NCBI RefSeq assembly: GCF_016086655.4 | Contig: NC_052139.2 | Span: 27,222,002 to 27,286,001 of the forward strand | Direction: 5' to 3' | From: Lepeophtheirus salmonis | Lineage: Eukaryota; Arthropoda; Copepoda; Siphonostomatoida; Caligidae | Length of the DNA: 64,000 nt | Part shown: one piece after another, positions 46,641-57,614 of the stretch | How positions within the stretch are numbered: the stretch's first letter is position 1 | How the letters are laid out: each line of letters opens with the position of its first letter | Program-made: the position numbers and the translations under genes | Notes under the pieces: model-generated | What the model was told of the DNA's origin: nothing | The model's input: the letters and a program-made list of their open reading frames with translations, nothing else | Databases searched by the model: none

Positions 46641-47099
46641 CATGTACACTCATTTAGCTCGCATATATCTTGTTAACTTTGATAAATGACATAATGCAGA
46701 CATAAATCACCATAAAAATACATACAGTGCTCCTTTCTTGCTAATGCGTTTGAACTTTCAAAATAGGGATAAATAATTAATATCTTGCAGGTTACAAAAT
46801 TATCCTTTTTTTAAATGTATGCTCAAAAGGATGTATACATTTTTCACATCCCTGCTTATATCTTTCCTACAAAAACCTCTTCATCAGCCATAAGCACTCA
46901 CATTCCTGGTTATACCGGGAAGAAACTTGAAACTTGTATAATATTGATTTGAGAGGTTCTGTGTTAATAAAGTAAAACTTTCTGTAATTGTATAGGTAGC
47001 CATGTATCTAAAGCACCTACTACTTTTTGATTTTTTTTAAATCGGACGAGAAATGCCATCGCAGCGATACTCAAGGCTCAGGGTATTATATATTTTTAT

Positions 47100-47740
47100 T
47101 TTTTTGCAAAAAAAAGTGCATAAACTCTTCTTCTTCGTGGGGAGTCACACTCCAACAAGCTGACAGGAATGGCTCGTAGACCATCTATAATGTTAAGAAG
47201 AGGCTAGACCACAACTATATTATGAAAAGGAAGGAGGACTCTGGAAAAAAAAAAGTCAAACATTAATGCGGATGCCCGATGGATCCCCTGATTTGTTTCC
47301 CGGTGGGTTACAGGCTCACACCAGCCATGTACACCGACGTTTTCAGGACCAACCTGCTTTCCTAAGTCCAGCTGAATTTCCTCGCCGGCAATGTCGTCTT
47401 TCAGGAAGATGGGGCCCCTATTCACACTTAAACAAATACTCAGACCTTCCTAACTAACAACATAACTTTCTGGGACAAGAGAATGTGGCCACTATACAGT
47501 CCGGATGGTAATCCTCTTGAATTTTCTTTATGTCCACACATCGAGAGGAGGGCCTATAGCATCATCATCCAAACCTTGAATCCATCAAGGTCTCCGTCGA
47601 CGAGAAGTGGGTAGCCATGGACCAGAACTTCATTCGGAATACTTGCAGCTCTTTTCGCAAGAGGTTTGTGGCCATATTATTAGGCCAATCGCGGTCAAAT
47701 AAAATAAATCCATTCGACATTGGCTATGTATCAGAAATAA
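47100..47740 (+). mobile_element. Tc1/mariner-type transposase relic, C-terminal half
   Basis: The plus-strand frames give MRMPDGSPDLFPGGLQAHTS (47266) and then, after frameshifts, a damaged SPDxNPLxFxLxxH block (about 47495-47540). The C-terminal end follows: HHPNLESIKVSVDEKWVAMD and QNFIRNTCSSFRKRFVAIL (about 47561-47680). Such HPNLxSLK...DxNFIRxxCxSFRxRxxAV tails are typical of NPLDY-type mariner transposases. Confidence 0.7.
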
Positions 47741-48559
47741 ATTAATAAAGATTTTTGTTACACCTATCAGTCTATTTTCTTTTTTCTTTCCAATTGTGTA
47801 GGTTTCAAGTTTCCGCACGTTACTTCTGGTTTCTTCTCCCCTAAGAAAAGAATAAGGGTAACGGCTTTAGAAAATACAAAACATTGTTCAGGCTGCTAAC
47901 AACACAAGATAAATCAGTATGATTAACAACCCTATATAACGGCATTAACTCTCTAACACAAAAATATACAGTGCATTTTGTTGTCAGCTGTCGATGTTTC
48001 TGCTTCTTTTACCCTAATCAGTGTATGGAGTGTATTTTCCTTTCAGCTGTTGTCATTAATTTTCATAAGTTGTCTCTCGTATGATTTAAAACAGCTAACT
48101 TTTAAGTACCATGAAGTCAAAAAAGGATTTGGATTTTGTATATGATAATTAATAACTATTCTCCAAATCAGGTGTTCTTAATCTGTGGGGAATTCCCCAT
48201 TGATGGAGAATGGAAGAGTTGCCAAGTGGGGAATGGTCAGTCGTACCCAAGAATCACTGCTTTAAAATTTCACCAATTTGAACCAATGTTCAAACAATAT
48301 ATGAGGCATTGTAAGTCGTGTTTGGTTAAATGTGACAAGACTGGTGGTGGCTTAGAAATGTCAACTGCGGCTCCTCTCAAAATCACTCCTGTCTGTCACG
48401 TCTCTCCTTGGTGTAATAGGTAGGTAACAGACCTCCCATTATTATGTAATAACTCATAATATTTATTTTATTTTGTGTGTATGTTATGTGATGATATTGT
48501 TTGTTAAGGGTTAAGATTTGTGAATGCATAGGAAAAACGAGGCAAGTTTGAGATATGCC

Positions 48560-48790
48560 ACAGCACAACGGCTTTTCCAACCTTAGCAAAAATCACCCAG
48601 ACTGCTAATAGCGTCAGCGACGTTCTCAAGAACGAATCCATAATCAACCTCAACAGGCTGTTGGACGAGTTTGAGCACTATTTTCTGGACTTCAAAAGCG
48701 AGAACCCCAAAGGGATCCCTTCATCTTTCGAGTTGTTGACAACTAGCCAAAAGAAGCAAAAGACATCGGAGATCAGTTTGTTGACCTAGT
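48560..48790 (+). mobile_element. hAT/ZBED-like transposase fragment
   Basis: One plus-strand frame reads FPTLAKITQTANSVSDVLKN, then ESIINLNRLLDEFEHYFLDF and KSENPKGIPSSFELLT before a stop at about 48787. This resembles the 'FPTL...L..L..EF..RF.DF' segment of hAT transposases and the host genes derived from them (SCAND3/ZBED type). Only this segment is readable; no dimerisation domain follows. Confidence 0.4.
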
Positions 48791-48869
48791 GCATGACTTT
48801 GTAGTAAAGACTGTTTTTGCAGAGAAAAGCCTGAAGGCATTCTGAGCTACTATAGGTGGTTCGTATCCT

Positions 48870-50330
48870 CGCATTGCCGTTGCAACAGTCACACTACTGG
48901 TTGTATTTCCCTCCAAGTACCTATCCTAGTTGGTGTTTTCGACCATGGTTGAGATCAAAATCAAATCGCAAAACGACCGGATTGACCTTGAATCTAATTA
49001 GTCTCATTCACTTGTATGCATCAACTCTTGCATTTTTGTATGTTTTTTAAGTTATGGGGGAAATAAATTGAGAAAATATATATATATATCAAATCTTTTG
49101 ATGTGTATGTTATTTCCATGTGATAACTGTTAATAAACAAAAATCAAGGCTCTAAAATGGCACAAAAAAAGCAAAGCTTACTTATTTACGTACTATGTAG
49201 ACACTGCAGGGCTTCCAATCGAATTTGTCAAAGTGGTGGGAAATGGAGAGTTCGATCACTAAAAAGTGGGGAATTTGAGAAAAAAAGAGATTCAGAACTT
49301 CTACTCTAAGTAATATTTAACAGTTGACAACAAGAGAAATACAGAAGACTAGCTACCACATGTTTTTGTTTTTTAATTTTTCCTTTCCCTTTTGACAGTC
49401 GAGGTTAAGAATGGATAAAAAAGTTAGTCGTGTGAACGTTGATTGGTTGAATTAACCCTTTTAAGCTGTGAACAATTCCAACTGATTTTGGGTCCCTTTT
49501 TTCTATTTCTTTTCGGAGGAGAGGTTATATGATACATTAAAGGTAAGGACAGGATAAATACCCTTTGTCCATCACATCTTTCCAAGTCTGGTCTTTGGAC
49601 CATACTGAACAATATAAATGAATAGATTTAAAGGGAAAAATTTGTCAATGAAGGTCAATGCTACCAATTGAATTGAAGGAGAAAACAATTCATAGTTTAT
49701 TAAGTCCAAATCAACAAAAAAGAGCAACAGAATTATATTGTTAAAAAAAGAAAGAGTAAAACATGAGGGAGTTGAAAAGAAATGCTAATAATAGCCGCAT
49801 AGAGTTAGTGAATCCGGATTCACTGTCGCAAATTCTCCTCGACTACTAACGTACTAGCCAGCCATGTTCATTTTATCTTGTACCGTGTACGTAACTACCC
49901 GTACATATCCTACTAAATGCAGCGTACGCTCAATAATAATGACTACAGCAGCTGTGCTCAACGATGAACTTCTAAAAAAAAAAAATTTCTTCTTGTTAAA
50001 GGAAAACTTGCTTTTCTTCAATAAAAGAATAAAAAAACCTCATATATCTACGTAGAATAACGTAGTCTACATCATTCTAATATGTTATCTAATAAGCAAC
50101 CACAATCAGTAGGATCAGGACTCCTACATTTGACGATGGGATCCGATACGGAAGAGTCTTTTTGATAATAATATCTATTTGATCAATATAATATCAATTT
50201 ATAAGTCAGGAATCCAAATAATAATTCGGAAAAATATAAACGGGATTTTATGAGCTCATTCATATATTATTATAAAATATTATATGCATAAAGAACTCGC
50301 TAAATCTCGGGGCAACCTTCATGTAATTTC
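48870..50330. other. Intergenic, nothing recognised
   Basis: About 1.5 kb of AT-rich sequence with a short (TA)n tract at about 49077-49090. Short open frames at 48856-49050 and 49424-49612 have no recognisable content. Confidence 0.4.
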
Positions 50331-50339
50331 GCACCGCAA

Positions 50340-50431
50340 TGAAAAGAAGGGGGAAAGCTGCCACGTTTCGGACAAGGCCGACACCTTCTTCTTCCTCCTC
50401 TGATGATGATCTACGAGTAGGGGGGATTTAA
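50340..50431 (+). other. Candidate small open frame upstream of chromatin gene
   Basis: ATG at 50339 (context accgcaatga) begins MKRRGKAATFRTRPTPSSSS, followed by SDDDLR and a stop at about 50429. It is conspicuously GC-richer than its flanks and has the basic/serine/acidic composition of a nuclear protein terminus. A GTAGGG after the Arg codon could be a weak donor. It may be an upstream alternative first exon, an unrelated gene start or chance; no joining exon is demonstrated. Confidence 0.2.
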
Positions 50432-50559
50432 AAAAAGCGGGCATTAAGACTACTCACTACCAGCGAAGATAAATAGAATAAAATAAAATGTTGCAGACAC
50501 TCACACCAAAAATGTATTCCTTTTTTCGTCAAAAAATAAGAATAAAAATGTCAAAGATA

Positions 50560-51449
50560 GTGTAGGACTGGTGGTGAGCGAAAGTTACTCTTTTTTTTCT
50601 CCGGCCGTCTTTTATATATATATTTATAAATCCTTTGAAATTTAGTAAGTTTGGATTATAATTCCTCTGATTTCATTTAAGCCTATTATAGCAAGTACTG
50701 AATTCAGTTGTTTAGTATTGTATTCTAATGACAAAAGGATGGAGTTAAATCCATAATATAAATAGTATAGTCGTGCATAGACCATCATATTGGAGTAGTC
50801 CAAGCCTTCCCTCGCCTTTTTCTTTTTCTTCTTCTCTTGGGAAGCGTGCGAGTAGTTAGTATATAATACAAAAAAGGAAAAAAAGAGGGGAAGAGGAGGT
50901 AAGGAGCTGAGAGGGGAAGAAGAATGTGTGTGTGTTTGTGACTAAAGGCGTACGCATTTATTGAAGGAGGACTTTTTTTATCCCTACATATTTGAAGGCT
51001 GGCGCTTCCTCTTTTTTTCCGTTTCAGTTTGCTTAACGGGGAGTCTGTATAGTGTTCATTGGGGAGTCACGCACTTTAAACTTTGCTAGCGTCGAAGGAT
51101 TAAGGATTGTGTAGTATATTTTTTTCAGATATGCACCGAGAATAAGAGGAGATAACTCACACCTCTCATCTTTTGGAGATTATCCCTAGTCGTTGCCGTC
51201 GTATTCGTATCCCAAGTAGAGCGTTGTTATTTGATAAAGACTTTATCTATTTGCATATGTGTGACCTGCACATCATTTTGCGACAAGGAGCGGCCGTTGT
51301 TTATTTATTTATTAGATTTGCCATTTTGCTTTCCGCTCGTTTTTGCTAGAGTGTGGAAACTGACTCCTGAGTGTTCGTCTATTAAGTCGTCTTCCCGCGT
51401 GAGTGGATTGAATACTAAGCCAAAAGCCGCCTGTAGAGAGTCTCTCAAC
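50560..51449 (+). promoter_or_regulatory. Probable promoter and 5' untranslated region of the chromatin gene
   Basis: The first in-frame ATG of the downstream gene is 51450. The frame is open upstream to about 51231 but has no ATG there, so this stretch is probably leader. A 'ctctttttttccgtttcag' at 51010-51027 looks like a 3' splice site for a 5' UTR intron. The region has purine-rich and GT-repeat tracts (50820-50940), in keeping with a promoter. No specific factor site is claimed. Confidence 0.4.
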
Positions 51450-54400
51450 ATGATGGAAGAGGGATCCAAGTCTGGAGAAGTGTCTGGAGACTCCTTAATC
51501 ATCAACGAAGACATAAAAGAGGACGAAGAAGAAGAGGATTCTGAAAGAGAGGAAGAAAGGACGATTACTCCTTACGTCGTAGCGGAAAGGACTAACTCTG
51601 ATGCGAAAGAAGGGCCGCCAACAATATCGGTCCCAATGACAAGCATCCCAAATGCTGAAGGAGACCCGGAGTGGGAAAAAGAGACTCTCCATATTTCTGA
51701 AGAAGAAGAAATAGAGGATCAAGAAGCCGTAAAGGCTTTTAACGATAGAACACCTCTGATAGTAACACCCCCAACCATTCCGGCAACCTCCCTGATCCTA
51801 ACACCAACTCCATTAGCAACCCAACAACTCATTCCAGCTCCTTCCCTGGAAGAAGAGCAAGTCACAAGAATGCTTGAAGGAAATAACACGCGGAAAATGA
51901 CTACGCTCAACGTCCCCTCTGTAACGGTTTCCGCTCACCCCCTCCCCCCTCCTCCTAATATCCCCACATTGCCCCCTGGCACCATTGCTAAGCCTGTTGT
52001 AGATCCTCCAACAGAAGTACCCTCCGTAGATGGGCATGACCCTGCCGTACGGTAATTATCTACCCATGTAATATTTAAAGAATATATTATTTAGTATGTT
52101 TTTTTATTAATATACTTAGGAAACTCATCATAATGGCCATAGATGTGATGAAGAATCGAAAAGCGCGGCCGGATGGTAAGCGTATATCCAACTGGATCAA
52201 TCGCCGATATGGTCGAACTGTTGTGTCTATCAATGAAGAATTGGAGAAAATGGTTATTGCAGGGGAGCTAACACGTGTTGACTACAAAGGAAGTGCCTCT
52301 TACCGAATCACAACTGCAGAAGCAAAGGTTTGTACCTCTAATCATACTAGATGGCATCATTCTATTATAATTATGTATCCTTTTATTTACAGAGTGCGAG
52401 ACGTCGGAGACGATTGCAAAAAAATAATATTCAGAACAACCATCATGGAAACACGACAAATTCGACTCCTTCTACTGTGAGAGAAAGTGGTTCTCTTATA
52501 GTAGAACCCATTTTGCGTCAACCCAATATATCATCCGCTCATAAACTATCACAACAGCATCAGATTCAACCAATTTCGCAACCCCAGGTGCTCTCAAACA
52601 CACTTTCTCAACCACAAATATCAATCCCACAGCATTTACAACAGCATCCCTCTCTTCAACAACACGTTCATTCTCCCCAGATCCAACTTACCCATTCTCA
52701 GATACCCACCTCTATCCCTCAAAAAATCCCCACTATGCACCATCACCACCATCCGCCGCCTTTCGCCCCCACTGCTCATACATATGTCCATCCTCCACCC
52801 GCCATGCCAGGAACTCCAATCCATCCTCACTACCATCATCCACCAACCAAGTTTATGTTGCCACAAGAAATTACTTTAAGGACTTTGGTATGTGATTATA
52901 TGGGGGACCTTTCCTCGAGTGGGATTCCAATCGGGGATGAAATTGATATCAAGTTCATTGGACGCTCAGTTAATGCGTCTCGACGACCAATTAATAGTAG
53001 GGCAGTTCTTGCTAATCTTGAAAATATATTGGAAAAAGAGATACAGGCTGGGCATTTTATTAAAATAGGGGATGACCTCTATGTCATGCAGCCCTCCATA
53101 GTAGGTGGATATCATCAAATACCAACCTCTAGTCCCATGGCTGGACAACAATTTATTATTTCTCCTGCTTCCATGACAAATACAATCATAAATCCCGCTC
53201 CTATGCCTCCACCTCCAAGTGCTGGACCACCTCCATTTTTATCGACTAGCAGCGCTCCACCACCTCCTCAAATAGTTAATATTGGAATATCTGGACCAAA
53301 TCTCTCTGAGTATATGTACAATCATGGACATGCTAATTCTCAAATCGCAACTCCTATTCCACTCACTGTGACTCCAACTTCTCGACCGGGAATAGTTCAA
53401 TATGTTCCTCCTCCTCTTTCTACCAACGGGAGTGGGAGACCACCTCCAAATACGTCTACTTCTGTATCTTCTACTTCATCCTTAGCTTCAGCTACTCCTC
53501 CTTTGCCCAATTTTACGAAAATGACTTTTATATCCTCTGGCACACCAAAAGCACTCACATCAGCAGTGTCCACTCATAATACATCTGCTCCATCAGTTTG
53601 TGTTTCATTTCCCCCCATGCCTGTGGACTCTATGCAATCCCCACAGCCAGTCTCCATGGTGCAACATAATAATATGAACAGCGGTGCTCAATCTGGAAAC
53701 GTAGAGACTAAATCCGATGAAGAGAGGAAGAATGATTTAATACAGGAGAAACTCTTCAAAATGAACAAGTCTTTTGATAAACATTCTCCGAATCGAAACA
53801 AGTCCAGTTCCAAGAATAACAATAATAGTAACTCCGCTACCAATAATAATAATCATCATAGCAACAATGGAAATGAATGTAATTCCCCGTCATCAACATC
53901 CGAGCCTCTTTACATGATGCTACGAGAAAAGAGAATGAGTAACAATTGGAATAGTAAAGTAAATATAATGCTGGAGCATTTACCACACAGTACAAATAAG
54001 GAGAGTGGAGGAGGAAATGGGTCTTCTATCACGGCACCACTTCCGGTTCAAACAAGAAGAGTTGGACGGCCCAAAAAAAACTCTTCCTCCAGAGTCAAAC
54101 AATTACAACAACAATCGGAGTCAAAGAGGAGAAGACGGGATGTTCAAGAAGAGGAGGAAGAAGAAGATGAGGATGACGACGAAGAAGAGGATGATGATGA
54201 AGACAATCGTGCCCATGAAGAATGGAAAAATAAGTCATTGTCTAAGTCGTCATCATCTACCATTGAGTCAACTGGGATTTGTGGAAACACGAGGAGTTCT
54301 CGTAAAAAGGTACAGGCTCTTCATTATTATTTTGTTTTGATGTTGGATGTGGGACCCCTCCCCTAATATAATCAATTATGAGGATCAAGATTGATCAAGC

Positions 54401-56796
54401 CTCTGCCTCTTGCAACTAAATATGAACATTAGGGTGGCTTTTTATTTCGTCAATAAGGATTACAATACAGGATTCATCATTATTTTGCATTTATTAATTA
54501 TGATGGATAATTATTTTAAACTATAAAAATATCCCTAAAGTGTTTTTTTCTAAAACTACCCCATGGAGCTAAAAGAGAGAATAAAATAAATAAAAAATAA
54601 TCTTTCCTTTCTGAAAATGTTAACAAAAGGATGCGCGGTATACGCGGATCATCAACTTTTCCCAACTTTTTTCTCCCTTTTTGTTCCATACTATTTAATG
54701 GAAAATAACTACGAATGTCTACTTAGTATTTAAACTCACTAAATAAAGACTCGTTGGACAATGCAATTTTGCATAGTCATTTTCATACATTGACAACTTT
54801 TTTGCAATAGCTGCAATCGAAATTCGAAAAAGTTGACAAACAAACCGGCCTAATGAGCATATATAAATGGTGCTTTAATACAAAAACTATCTTCTTGTAC
54901 AAAAATCACAAAATGAAAGAAATTCTCCAATAATTTATGGCCATTTCGGTAAAAAGAATGTTGGATATAGCCTTTTATTTGACGCCGATATAGTCTTTTT
55001 AAATGGAATCAACTCATTTCTAATTCTTTCATTGTAATTATGAATTTTTGCTACTTTAATTTGCAATTTTCGGCACAACCCAAGGATTAAATAGAATAAC
55101 CGAGTGATTGGGATTGACGATAACTATTCGTCGAAGAATACTAATGTAATTCAGTCTATCTTGCTTTTGTGTTAACGGGTCCCAATTATTGTTGTCCGAG
55201 TCTTCAGTCCTTATTTAGGACTGAAGACTGCAGTCTCGTCCAGTTCGGTCCAGTTCAGTCCTAAAACTTATTAATTTCGGTCCTCCATGACGTCAATCAA
55301 CTTTATTTCTTCTTTTATACTTAGTTCTTATACTGACCGTCCGAAGGACCGACAGTCTTTAAGACCGGTCCTAAGAATAGCCGAATAAATAAGAACCGAC
55401 AGAATACTTGTCTCAATTACCATGTATCTAAATATTAAAAAATGGCTTGCTTAGTATAATTCTCATACTCTTCCGATGGACATATTATGTACGCATGCAT
55501 AATAAATTAACTATGGTATGTACAATGACAGTACGTCATTGTTGAATGGGAGTTACATTAACTTCTTATATAATATAGTAATTGAAACATAGTATGATAA
55601 AATATCAAGATAATATTACACATTATTTTAAATTGTTTCATTATTAAATTAATTATTTCTTTCATTTCCATTTTTAGAAATCCAGGAAAATTTTTGATCC
55701 TGCAGATCATGAGACTCCCTCGCGAAAGAGAAAAATCGTTAGCAATAGTCCTACTCCATCCGCTGATGAAGAATTTCCTAAAGAGGATATTTGCCTATGT
55801 TGTGAAGGGGGCTCCTCTAAGAATAAAAAGGGTAACCCCGAGCCTCTCTTAAAGTGTAAGGACTGTAGCAATATCGGTAAGGAAGAAAACTATTCGAAGC
55901 TCCACAATCCAATAGTTACTAACGAACACTTTATTTGTTAATTTTTACAGTTCATCCAAGTTGTTTGGAATACACGGATGTACTATCCAAGAAAATATTA
56001 GAAGCTCCAACTTGGCAGTGTATAAACTGCAAAGTCTGTGCCATATGCGAATCCAACAAAGAGGATGTAAGTCGTCGTCTTTGATATATAATAGCTAGAT
56101 AAATGATTAATTTATAAATAAAATTTTCAGATTGTTTTAATATTTTGTGATGGATGCGATTTGGGCTATCATAGAGACTGTACGAATCCAAAAATACCAA
56201 ATAAAGTATCTGGATCTTGGGAGTGCTCTCACTGTAGAAAGATAAGACCAACATTAACAACAATAAAATCTAATAGTCAAACTTCATCCACACCAGCAGA
56301 AGGAATGAATGGACACGACTTGCCTATGGAGCCCTTGGCAGAGATAAAAAGAAATGAGTCCTCGGCAACATCCTCTTCCTCCATGGATAACAACGGCATT
56401 CCAGTCAAAACAACAAGTCGTTTCGTCCCAATATTACCCCCGCATTTCCATCCGCATACTGGGAACCTCCCAGAAAATTGGGAAGATTATCTTCCCGATC
56501 CAGAAATCCCTGACGTATCTTACTGGGATCCAAAACAAGTTGAGGATCATTTCATCAGAATGGGATTTTCTCCAGAGCAAGCTCACGTTTTTCTTGATCA
56601 AGTAAGGATGATTGATGATCCTAGTTTGTTTTTAATTAATAAATTAACCTATTCCTTTCAGGAAATTGATGGAAAATCCCTTCTCCTTCTGCAACGCTCT
56701 GATGTCACCTCAAGTCTAGGACTTAAACTCGGACCTGCACTGAAACTATTTAATCACATCAAGAAACTTCAGACCAGAAGACATTTCCCTGGATGA
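51450..56796 (+). CDS. SAMD1/KAT6-like chromatin reader: winged helices, tandem PHD, SAM
   Basis: The inferred exons are 51450-52051, 52120-52327, 52393-54309, 55678-55876, 55951-56066, 56131-56601 and 56662-56796, all with GT...AG introns and consistent phases, giving 1215 aa. Residues 1-200 are acidic and proline-rich. Residues 201-270 form a SAMD1/KAT6-type winged helix (KARPDGKRISNWINRRYG, then SYRITTAEA), a fold known to bind unmethylated CpG DNA. Residues 425-505 look like a second winged helix/H15-like block after a His/Gln/Pro-rich linker. An AT-hook (VGRPKK) lies near 827 and an acidic run at 855-877. Tandem PHD fingers (about 936-1050) have complete C4HC3 ligands (CLCC, CKDC, HPSC, CINC; CAIC, CDGC, HRDC, CSHC), arranged as in KAT6/DPF readers of acylated H3. 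A C-terminal SAM domain (about 1146-1211, with EIDGKSLLLLQRSD and LKLGPALKL) resembles L3MBTL/SAMD1 SAMs. No MYST acetyltransferase domain is present. Likely a nuclear chromatin-binding adaptor. Confidence 0.9.
54310..55677 (+). other. Intron 4 of the chromatin gene, holding a GGTC-rich hairpin cassette
   Basis: The 1368-bp intron is the only long one in the gene. At 55185-55400 it contains clustered GGTCC/GGACC words and a perfect 13-bp hairpin (AGTCTTCAGTCCT at 55199-55211 and AGGACTGAAGACT at 55217-55229). It then has 'cagttcggtccagttcagtc' and, inverted, 'gaccgtccgaaggaccgaca' and 'gaccggtcctaag'. It resembles the cassettes at 22.1-23.0 and 39.5-40.0 kb and is probably a third copy of that repeat family, inserted in the host intron. 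Confidence 0.5.
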
Positions 56797-56799
56797 TGA

Positions 56800-57610
56800 T
56801 GGATGACTCCATTTAATTAATATGTACATATATACTAATTTAACAATATCACGTTTTTGCCAATGTATATTCATTCTGATGCGTGTTCATCTATATTTAA
56901 GTATGTCATTGCTATCGATTTAGTAAGAAATTCATATATAAATGAAATAGTAATTATAATATTATGTTATAATAAATTAAAGTGTATGAGCTAAACAAAA
57001 AATAGAATATAGATCATAATATATTTTGTTTCAACTATTTAGATAGTTATTATTAATATTTGTAATAAAAAAGAAAGAAAGAAAAACGATAACATAGCGT
57101 TGAAGATAGAATAATAAATACTCTTGGAATATTATTATTTAACGTGTGCTTGCAATTAATAAACAGGACTCTGAAACAAGCTCCTTATCTACGAAAGGAA
57201 GGAGGGGGTGAAGGAATTGTTTTGTTTCATAGCTAGATAATGAATAATAAATGAGATTCATATAATTTCTTAGCATAGTATTATTGGCAAAAGGCGTCCT
57301 CATTTTCAGAGAGATGGGGCAGGTTGCTCGATCACACAGTAGATCATACAAAATATGGGATACATGTAAGTTCAATAACTATTAATTATATAATATGTCT
57401 AATAACTTTATCATAAATCTCAAATGCTTAAGTAATAACAGAGGTGTTTGTAGTATAAGAAAAAGAATCAAAAACGTGGAGGAGTAAGTCCATGAAGGCT
57501 TCTAATGAAGGACAGAGAACAAGCACATCCTCTCAATCAACGACGACATAGCTGCGGAAACCACACACACATACAGATAAACACATGTATGCATTTGTTA
57601 ATACCCCAAA
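56800..57610. other. Convergent 3' regions between two genes
   Basis: About 0.8 kb separates the stop codons of the plus-strand chromatin gene and the minus-strand deubiquitinase. It should hold both 3' UTRs. A 78-codon minus-strand frame at 57139-57375 has no recognisable feature and no matching splice sites to the deubiquitinase, so I treat it as untranslated. Confidence 0.5.
56971..56976 (+). terminator. Candidate polyadenylation signal of the chromatin gene
   Basis: AATAAA lies 175 bp after the stop codon. It is one of few exact matches between the two convergent genes on the plus strand. Position is plausible, but cleavage is not shown. Confidence 0.4.
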
Positions 57611-57614
57611 CGCG

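Noticed and set aside
47204..47425. Minus-strand 73-codon frame beginning MNRGPIFLKDDIAGEEIQLD
   Set aside because: It lies antisense to a transposase relic readable on the plus strand. No independent support.
48136..48423. Plus-strand 95-codon frame with several cysteines
   Set aside because: The cysteines are not spaced as a known finger, there are no splice partners and no recognisable homology. It lies next to a hAT-like fragment and is probably non-coding.
51231..51449. Open frame upstream of, and in frame with, the chromatin gene start
   Set aside because: It begins with TTG and contains no ATG before 51450. The residues are hydrophobic/cysteine-rich and unlike the acidic start that follows, so I treat it as leader.
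53860..54210. Asparagine-rich and acidic runs in the chromatin gene, considered as assembly artefacts
   Set aside because: They remain in frame across the exon and such tracts are common in nuclear proteins.
57139..57375. Minus-strand 78-codon frame downstream of the deubiquitinase stop, considered as an extra last exon
   Set aside because: No donor before the stop at 57615 and no acceptor context that keeps the frame; no resemblance to USP25/28 C-termini.
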